Assembly: GCA_000697055.1 (NCBI GenBank)
Contig: JNDT01001878.1
Location: 1 to 40,246, forward strand
Direction: 5' to 3'
DNA: 40,246 nt
DNA from: Saksenaea vasiformis B4078
Lineage: Eukaryota; Mucoromycota; Mucoromycetes; Mucorales; Saksenaeaceae
Below the pieces are notes generated by a model. It did no database searches and was not told the origin of the DNA. It worked only from the letters and a program-made list of their open reading frames with translations. Shown piece by piece: positions 33,671 to 40,246 of the stretch (positions are counted from its first letter, which is position 1; the number at the start of each line of letters is the position of its first letter). Both the position numbers and the translations under genes were made by a program.

Positions 33671-34590
33671 TCATTATCCATGAGAGCCATGACAGACTAG
33701 ATGTTCATCCACTTAGCGAAATTATTTTTATCGATCTATTTGTATAAATACCCTTTCAATTCAATGAGTAAAACATTAGGTTACAAAAGGATATTCTCCT
33801 CTTGGTTATCTCAAGCCATCTCAAAAGGTCTTTTCCAAAGGTTTTTCTTTTATTTCTCAAACTGCCTTTTATTGCTCGCCTCCATTGGTCATTCTCAAGA
33901 AACCACCGTTAACCCGAATCCATTGATTCCTTTTCTTTTATTTTCTTTTCTTTTTATTTTATTCTCTGTCTGACAAGCGACGACAATTCCGCTGTCCTCT
34001 TTTATTTCTCTTTTTATCTTTGACGAAACTCTTTGACGAAACTCTGCGCTGATCCAAGGTAACCATATCAGCGATCTTACTAACGATCATATTTTATTTT
34101 ATCCAGATCTCCTTGGATATTGTCAATACCGACAACAGTTACTCTATTCAACCTTTTCTTTTTTTTTCTTTTCTTTTTATTTTATTCTCTGTCTGACAAG
34201 CGACGACAATTCCGCTGTCCTCTTTTATTTCTCTTTTTATCTTTGACGAAACTCTTTGACGAAACTCTGCGCTGATCCAAGGTAACCATATCAGCGATCT
34301 TACTAACGATCATATTTTATTTTATCCAGATCTCCTTGGATATTGTCAATACCGACAACAGTTACTCTATTCAACCTTTTCTTTTTCTTTCTTCAAGCTT
34401 TACCGCTTAACCAAGTCTTGGTGTTTGACTCAAATCTACACCTGGTGCTCACTCAATTCCGAACCTTTCTATCAACGAACATTACTCAACTGATACCTTT
34501 AACAACAATCACCGTCATCCAGCTTACGCTACGACAACACTTGGAACAACACTACCCATATACAGCAACTGAAAAATACAGCGTAACAAC
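33671..34590 (+). repeat. LTR-like repeat copy A (with internal tandem duplication)
   Basis: Homologous to copy B (minus), copy C and copy D. Contains TATAAATA at 33743-33750, an AATAAAA-like signal soon after, and two copies of a 48-nt intron-like element (34059-34106 and 34282-34329) with GTAACC donor, TACTAAC branch site and ATCCAG acceptor. It ends with GCGTAACAAC at 34590, the same end as copy B. The first ~60 bp match D, not B/C, so at least two subfamilies exist. No clear TG..CA pair or target duplication was identified for this copy. Confidence 0.75.
33940..34385 (+). repeat. 223-bp tandem duplication inside LTR copy A
   Basis: Two almost identical 223-bp units in direct repeat (for example ATTCTCTGTCTGACAAGCGA at 33961 and 34184), joined within a polypyrimidine CCTTTTCTTTTT tract. 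The unit includes the intron-like element. Confidence 0.9.
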
Positions 34591-35025
34591 GGGACGAAGC
34601 ATCTGAAGGCGCAGTGACAGAAGGAGTGGAGGCAGAGAAGGAAGTGAGAGCAGCAGTGGAAGGCGCAGCTAACAACTGGTGGAATGGCTTGTGTTTGCTA
34701 CTGGAAGCACCATCAGGAAAGGAGACCTGCGACTTGAGCAACAGGGAGGCCTTGCAGCACTCATTTGTGCTGTGTCTACCAGCTCCGTGAAGGGTACAAT
34801 ATTTGGATTTGCCTTTGGTGACACCGGAAACATCCACATGACGTTTCTTTCTCTCTTCTTGTGCCAATGCGGAGTTGGCCGAAGATGCCAGCGAAAGAGG
34901 AAGGGATGAATCACCATGGTCTTGACGAGCACGACCTTCCCATTGGAGAACCCGACTCTCCAGGGACAGAGCCAAAGGAGCGACCTGTCGCACACATTTC
35001 TTCTTTTCGGCAGGCAAGCTTGCAC
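34591..35025 (-). pseudogene. Gag fragment with CCHC-like zinc knuckle between inverted LTRs
   Basis: Minus-strand frame directly following LTR copy B reads a Ser/Ala-rich protein with KYCTLHGAGRHSTNEC, a C-x2-H-x4-H-x4-C knuckle typical of fungal Ty3/gypsy Gag C-terminal regions. It starts abruptly at the LTR edge without the Gag N-terminal domain and runs into inverted copy A at the other side. It is therefore an internally deleted, rearranged element and not a functional gene. Confidence 0.6.
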
Positions 35026-36065
35026 GTTGTTACGCTGTATTTTTGACTTGTCGATATAAGTAGAGATGTTTCCAGGTAGTGTCTAAGCGTAAATTTGATG
35101 ACAGAGATAGCTAGTAAAATATAGAAAAAGGTAGTTTTGGTAGATAAAAAGAGTTCGGTTTGTGTGAGCACCAGGTGTGGATTTGAGTCAAACACCAAGA
35201 CTTGGATAAGCGGTAAAGCTTGAGGAAAAGAAAAGAAAAGATAAAATAGAGTAACTGTTGTCTGGATCAACAATATATAACGAGATCTGTTTGAAAAAGA
35301 GTATAATTGTCAGTAAAATCGTTGGTATAGTTACCTTTGTTCTCGTATTGATTCTATCAATTAGAGATGTATGGAGATGAAGTAGAGATATTTCTCGGGT
35401 GATCAGCGAGTTGGATCAGAAGAAATATATAATTTTGGTAAAGAGAAGAGAAAATGTAAAAGAAAATGTAAAAGAAAATAAAAAGAGATAGCGGAATCAG
35501 CGTCGCTTGTAAATCAATCGGGTAAAAAAAAATAGAGAAAAAGAAAAAGAAAAGAATCGGCAGATTCTGGTTAACGGTGGTTTCTTGAGAATAACCAACG
35601 GAGGCAGAGCAATAAAAGGCGGCTTGTAGATAACCTTTGGAAAAGACCTTTAGAGATGGCTAGAGTAGACCAAGAGAAAATTGTGTTCTGATAACCTGAT
35701 ATTTTATTCATTGAAATGAGGGGGTATTTATACAAAATAGATCGATACAAGAAAGGAAATAAAAGTTGGAGGGAGATAAGAAAACTAAACGCTTGATGTT
35801 CAGTAAACCTGAGTTGCTTCATGTTCAGTAAACCTGAGGTACTTCGTTTTCAATTTACCCTTGTTGCTTCGTTTTCGATTTACCCGGATTGCTACAGAGG
35901 CTTTTCTTTCATGATGGTTGAGAGCATGTAATCAGCGGTCTTTAATTTGTATGGCGGCAGTTCTTTTTATGTGTTTTCTTTGTGATTTCTTTTATGCGCG
36001 TCATGCTTTTTTTTTCTTTTCTGTCATCTCCATTTTTATTTCTCCTTTTACTAACACATATATCG
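35026..36065 (-). repeat. LTR-like repeat copy B (inverted)
   Basis: Reverse-complement homologue of copy C over about 1 kb, including the flank upstream of the LTR (CGCGCATAAA...AAATTAAAGACCGCTGATTACATG). TATA box at complement 35725-35732. A 48-nt intron-like element lies at complement 35287-35334 (GTAACT, TACTGAC, AACAG). It lacks the 505-bp insertion present in C and so serves as the empty site. A likely LTR start is TGTAGC at about 35898, and the end is about GTAACA near 35028. Confidence 0.75.
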
Positions 36066-36521
36066 ATATTGATAAAAAAATAAAAAAATGGATATTTACA
36101 ACAGTTCTAGACATGTCTTATCTCATCTATCTGTTGCTGAGATACCAGCAGATACAGAATATATCAGAATAAGCATAATGGTCCCAATCTAGTAAAGGAT
36201 CATCTAAAGATATCTCTAAACTCCTCTATCCTGCCATTACCCGCAAGCACCATGAATTATTTAAACAATAGAACAATCATTTTAATAAAACAATCCTTTT
36301 TTGAGTCTCGCTTATTTTATGTTGCCCATACTTGAATTTGGATACATCATACCCATTCTCTTCACAAAGGAGCTGATACTTCAACAGCATACATGCACAG
36401 ATTGTGCTGGGTGATAGCGATTGCCAATTCCAAGGTATCAGTATTCGAGTACCAGAGAATACTTGTTCAGCTGGAGCACTGATACCTGCAGTTGAATATG
36501 TAAGCGTGCACTCTGTCTACT
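36066..36521. other. Unique spacer inside the B/C inverted repeat
   Basis: No gene. Contains a 10-bp inverted repeat AGGTATCAGT (36433-36442) and ACTGATACCT (36478-36487), with an inner GTATTC/GAATAC pair. Possible hairpin of unknown meaning. Confidence 0.35.
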
Positions 36522-36684
36522 TGTTGTAAACGAGAGACTATATAACTAGAACTGAGTTAATAATTAAGATCCCGCTTCTGATAACTAAAGGGCAGAAGCC
36601 AGGGTAATGTTTTCAGTTGTTCTTCTGAAGAATAAAGCTCAGTCTCACGTACTCTCGTATCGCCTGACCTAAGCAAACAACACA
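36522..36684 (+). mobile_element. Candidate 163-bp solo LTR
   Basis: Starts TGTTGTAAACG, ends AAACAACACA, flanked by the direct repeat CTACT (36517-36521 and 36685-36689). Inside are a TATATAAC box near 36540 and AATAAAG near 36632, the usual LTR signals. Short LTRs are typical of Ty1/copia or TRIM elements. A 5-bp duplication found with free choice of boundary can arise by chance. Confidence 0.45.
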
Positions 36685-37011
36685 CTACTATGTTGTTCAA
36701 AAACCTGGAATTGCCAAGTAATCTTGTACAATGGAAGATAACACAGGATACTGGTTTCTACGTTTCGCCCACCAAGCAAGAATATTGCAGTATGGGTTTC
36801 TGACTGTCATATAGGTCACATATGAGGACATAGATCCACATCTAAAGATTGGCATTATATCCAAGTCAAGACCATCTCAGGAACACAGATCTACCGACCA
36901 GGGTCAAGATTACAATCTCTGAATGAATAGAACAATAATAAGGACAGACGCGTAAACATATACAATCATCTTTACTTTACATCCCAATAAAGAAAGAGTC
37001 TCAAAGGATTT

Positions 37012-37338
37012 CCTGTCTGTCAAGCTATCACTAAACAAACCGAAATCCACAGAGACTTTGCAGTCCACGATGCTGAAAGAATGTCAAGCCTTACTGAGGA
37101 GCTGATGGCCATCTGCATGCGCCCCACGGAGTCTGTATCTGCATTTACTGCCTGCTTTGAACATTTGCGTCATGAAGCTAGAGTCCCTGACAACCTCATC
37201 ATGGTAAACCATTACCTTGGTGCTCTGTTGCCAGAACTGGCAGATTGCATAGACATGGCACATTGTGGAGTACTATTTTTTCGCTCTAAAGACGATCTCA
37301 CTTGCTACCTTTTTTTTTTATCAAAAACACCGTTGTGA
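37012..37338 (+). pseudogene. Retrotransposon Gag fragment
   Basis: Open frame whose central part reads MRPTESVSAFTACFEHLRHE and then VPDNLIMVNHYLGALLPELA, the capsid-like helix pattern of Ty3/gypsy Gag (short repeated charged helices, FExLRxEAxVPD). The Gag match stops near 37260 and the frame then runs into T-rich DNA. ATG 37081 is the first in frame, but homology begins upstream. It is a truncated relic located between inverted repeats B and C. Confidence 0.55.
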
Positions 37339-37400
37339 ACATTTATATTAGTTTTATCCTCTTTATTTCCCTATTCTATTATCTTTATTTTTGTCATTGC

Positions 37401-38908
37401 GTATGTATTAACAGAAGAAATGACAAGGATCAGGATAACAAAAGTACAACGCGCATAAAGAAACCACCAGAGAAAACACACAGAACGATTGCTGCCGTAC
37501 AAATTAAAGACCGCTGATTACATGCTCTCAACCATCATGAAAGAAAAGCCTCTGTAGCAATCCGGATAAATCGAAAACGAAGCAACAAGGGTAAATTGAA
37601 AACGAAGTACCTCAGGTTTACTGAACATCAAGCGTTTAGTTTTCTTATCTCCCTCCAACTTTTATTTCCTTTCTTGTATCGATCTATTTTGTATAAATAC
37701 CCCCTCATTTCAATGAATAAAATATCAGGTTATCAGAATATAATTTTCTCTTGGTCTACTCTAGCCATATCTAAAGGTCTTTTCCAAAGGTTATCTACAA
37801 GCCGCCCTTTATTGCTCTGCCTCCGTTGGTTATTCTCAAGAAACCATCATTAACCAGAATCTGTTGATTCTTTTCTTTTTCTTTTTCTCTATTTTTTTTT
37901 ATCTGATTGATTTACAAGTGACGCTGATTCCGCTATCTCTTTTTATTTTCTTTTACATTTTCTTTTACATTTTCTCTTCTCTTTACTGAAATTCTATATT
38001 TCTTCTGATCCAACTCGCTGATCACCTGAGAAATATCTCTATTTCATCTCTATATCTCTCTAATTGATAGAATCAATACGAGAACAAAGGTAACTATACC
38101 AACGATTTTACTAACAATCATACTCTTTTTCAAACAGATCTCTTTATATATTGTCAATCCAGACAACAGTTACTCTATTTTATCTTTTCTTTTCTTTTTG
38201 TCATATCTGACATTGATCTTTTACTCATAATACTATTTATGCAGCTCAATGTCATTACGACATATAAGAAAATATGACCATGTCAGTCTTACAATGACTT
38301 TACGAGATTATCCTAAGACATGTCCATACTCAGAGCACCAATCAGAACATATTCATTCATGATCCAGTTACCAGGAAATTCAGAAACAATAAGATCCGCT
38401 CTTTCAATTCCGCTGTCCCTAATTCAACTGAGACAGTCCCAATGAACTACATTCTGAATTACCACACAGCTCTTCTTTTAACTCAATCTCTAAAAATACT
38501 CCTTTAGATTGGTTAATGGACAATAGCGATATCTAAGACATAAGCTAACAATCTACTCTGAAGTCAACAAGACATATAAATATTGTCAACTCAGATAGAA
38601 AAGTTTTTTATAAGATTGATTCTTTTTTTCTTTTCTTGAGAATAAATACCAGTCTCACTGAATCTATCAATCCTTTTTTATTCTACATCAATGAGACATT
38701 ACACTTTTTCTCAAGCTTTACCACTTATCCAAGTCTTAGTATTTGACTCAAATCTATATCTGATACTCACACAAATCAAACTTTTTTTATCTATCAAAAC
38801 TACCTTTTTTTATATTTTACCAGCTATCTCTGTTATCAAATTTATGCTTAGACACTACCTGAAAACATCTCTACTTATATTAACAAGTCAAAAATATAGT
38901 ATAACAGC
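37401..38908 (+). repeat. LTR-like repeat copy C, split by a nested solo LTR
   Basis: Plus-strand homologue of B. LTR probably starts at TGTAGC (37552). TATAAATA at 37692-37699. Intron-like element 38100-38147 (48 nt; GTAACT donor, TACTAAC, CAAACAG acceptor). The repeat is interrupted at 38199-38703 by another element and resumes as CTTTTTCTCAAGCTTTACC. It ends near ATAACAGCA at 38908, followed by a Gag-like ORF, so this copy looks like a 5' LTR. Confidence 0.75.
38199..38703 (+). mobile_element. 505-bp solo LTR nested in LTR copy C
   Basis: Starts TGTCATAT, ends ACATTACA, so TGT..ACA termini, with target duplication CTTTT at 38194-38198 and 38704-38708. Copies A and B show the uninterrupted site, with a single polypyrimidine tract leading into CAAGCTTTACC. 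Internal TATAAATA near 38576 and GAATAAATA near 38640 suit promoter and polyadenylation signals. No internal coding region, hence solo. The duplicated bases lie in a polypyrimidine tract, so exact limits can shift slightly. Confidence 0.7.
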
Positions 38909-38915
38909 AGTCCAT

Positions 38916-39188
38916 ATGCTGACCTTGTCTGAGTATGAGGCTGATATTAATAATATCAGTGGTTTTTTTGTCATTGCTTCTCTTGAATCAGAGGAAGAGT
39001 CAGTATCAGTAGTATACTCTCTGACCTTTATTGAGTTTGAAGAAGTTGCAGCCTATCTTACTGATGAGAATAGTTCTAGTCCTCCATCTTAGTCTTCATC
39101 TAAGTCTCTATCTCCTGGTTCTCCTGTGTCTCTTCAGTTTGATCCTATAGACTGGCAGAGTAAAGGTTCTCTTGTAAAGGTTCAGTGA
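38916..39188 (+). pseudogene. N-terminal ORF remnant after LTR C (putative Gag start)
   Basis: ATG 38916 right after the LTR opens an acidic, Ser-rich protein (MLTLSEYEADINNISGFF) that reaches TAG 39090-39092. The same frame continues SSSKSLSPGSPVSLQFDPID to TGA 39186-39188. Its place after a 5' LTR suggests a Gag N-terminus with one nonsense codon. The sequence itself is not diagnostic. Confidence 0.4.
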
Positions 39189-39887
39189 GTGATAGTGGAT
39201 GTGATAAATGGATAGATCAAAAAATAAGAAAATCAGACAAGAAAATCCTTTGAGACTCTTTTTAATTGTCAAGTTCAATAAAAAAGGAATCTCGTTCTAG
39301 TACATCATTTTCTATCCTATTTATATTCAAGAATTAGAGTGGAGCTTGTAGAAAGGTCATGGTTGGATAAAACATGTCCTTTCGGATGTCTTGATACTCT
39401 TATCTTGTCCGTCATATTCTTCTTGTTCTTTTCTGCTGTAATCTTGGATCAAGCGGAGTTATTTTCATGTACCTGATCTTTAATTTCACTCAGATCAAAA
39501 TACTCAGTTCTGCACTAATTATAGGTGACTCTCTGAGTTTATTTCATTACAGTCATTACCGATATGACTTATACATCAATATGAGTCGTTGTAGCGCGCT
39601 GATTTTTACTCTGTGGCAATCTTGCCTTTTTATTTTCTTTTATCCACAATATCGATTTTACTTTGTTCTTATTTTTTTATTCTTTTTCAAGTGGATCAAT
39701 AAAAGATGTCGCCTTGATACAATATATCTTTCAAAGTTGTAACACAACTTTGAAGTCCTCTAGGTTCTTATCATTAGGCTCATGGAATCCTATACAAACC
39801 GACATCCACTCTGACAACGGCACATGACCTCTGGTATCACCCCCAACAAGACCCCCAAACCTTATCCAAAGGCACATCCACTCGAAA
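39189..39887. other. Degenerate retroelement DNA
   Basis: No gene. AAATCCTTTGAGACTCTTTTT at about 39245 is the reverse complement of a similar stretch at about 36991-37010 (AAAGAGTCTCAAAGGATTTC), hinting at another inverted repeat pair. A short frame at about 39795-39828 reads IQTDIHSDNGT, reminiscent of the integrase DNG block, but it stops at once. Confidence 0.35.
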
Positions 39888-40015
39888 CCGCATACAATTG
39901 AAACTGCATACAATCGAAACCGCATACAATCGAAACTGCATACGATCCAAAGTACATATGATCCAAGATGCATACGATCCAAAGTGCATACAATCCAAAG
40001 TGGATACGATTGAAC
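39888..40015. repeat. Minisatellite, eight 16-bp units
   Basis: Eight consecutive 16-bp units, consensus about NTGCATACGATCCAAA, with unit starts at 39888, 39904, 39920, 39936, 39952, 39968, 39984 and 40000. Units differ mainly at the first two bases and at ACAATCG/ACGATCC. A partial unit precedes them. The array abuts LTR-like copy D. Confidence 0.92.
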
Positions 40016-40028
40016 CAATTACCTGCTG

Positions 40029-40246
40029 TCATTATCCATTCGAGCCATGATAGACTAGATGATCATCCACTTAGCGAAATTATTTCCTATCGATCTATTT
40101 TGTATAAATATCCCTCCAATTCAATGAATAAAACATTAGGTTATAACAGCATATTCTCCTCTTGGTTATCTCAAGCCATCTCAAAAGGTCTTTTCCAAAG
40201 GTTTTTCTTTTATTTCTCAAACTGCCTTTTATTGCTCGCCTCCATT
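40029..40246 (+). repeat. LTR-like repeat copy D, cut by window edge
   Basis: Nearly identical to copy A from TCATTATCCAT through TATAAATA (40103-40110) and the CTCAAGCCATCTCAAAAGGTC block to the window end. The intron-like part would lie beyond the edge. Confidence 0.8.

Noticed and set aside
39795..39828. IQTDIHSDNGT as an integrase fragment
   Set aside because: Only eleven residues resemble the motif and a stop follows; too short to call a separate feature.
33671..40246. CRISPR-like or bacterial repeat array
   Set aside because: Repeats are long, inverted or direct LTR-like copies, and the short array at 39888-40015 has no spacers.

Overview
The window looks like nuclear DNA of an early-diverging filamentous fungus, most likely Mucoromycota. 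The genes are broken by many short GT-AG introns (about 45-90 nt, often with CTAAC/CTGAC-like branch sites), intergenic DNA is AT-rich, and the gene set (caleosin, DNMT2, GMC oxidoreductase, secreted multicopper oxidase, F-BAR/SH3 protein, DCAF12) fits. No bacterial or organellar features were seen. Products and gene models come from reading translations and splice signals by eye; no database search was possible.

Layout. 1-5.2 kb is a transposon area: a minus-strand, decayed, intron-rich gene resembling the N-terminal half of a Fanzor-type (eukaryotic TnpB-like) protein that runs off the left edge, then a plus-strand frameshifted Mutator-like (MULE) transposase with a SWIM zinc finger, a dispersed promoter/leader repeat, and a small AT-hook ORF. 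6.5-18 kb is the gene-rich core: an F-BAR/SH3 gene (+, 14 exons), then on the minus strand a small hypothetical gene, a DCAF12-like WD40 gene and a GMC oxidoreductase. A decayed plus-strand ORF follows, then a minus-strand caleosin with an unusual 330-residue acidic tail. 18-22.3 kb appears empty. 22.4-23.9 kb is an apparently intact 8-exon DNMT2/TRDMT1 gene (-). 26.4-28.2 kb is a secreted multicopper oxidase (+).

From 29.4 kb to the right edge the DNA is a graveyard of mobile elements: a Ty3/gypsy integrase fragment, a Tc1/mariner transposase fossil, and at least five copies of one LTR-like repeat family in alternating orientation (minus at 32.4, plus at 33.7, minus at 35.0, plus at 37.4, plus at 40.0 kb) with gag fragments between them. 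One copy carries a nested 505-bp solo LTR with a clear 5-bp target duplication. The LTR-like family carries a conserved 48-49 nt spliceosomal-type intron (TACTAAC-like branch site) downstream of its TATA box.

The host genes do not form an evident pathway. The most unusual items are the Fanzor-like gene beside a MULE, the intron-bearing LTR family, and the caleosin with L(T/A)GV repeats and an altered second histidine region.
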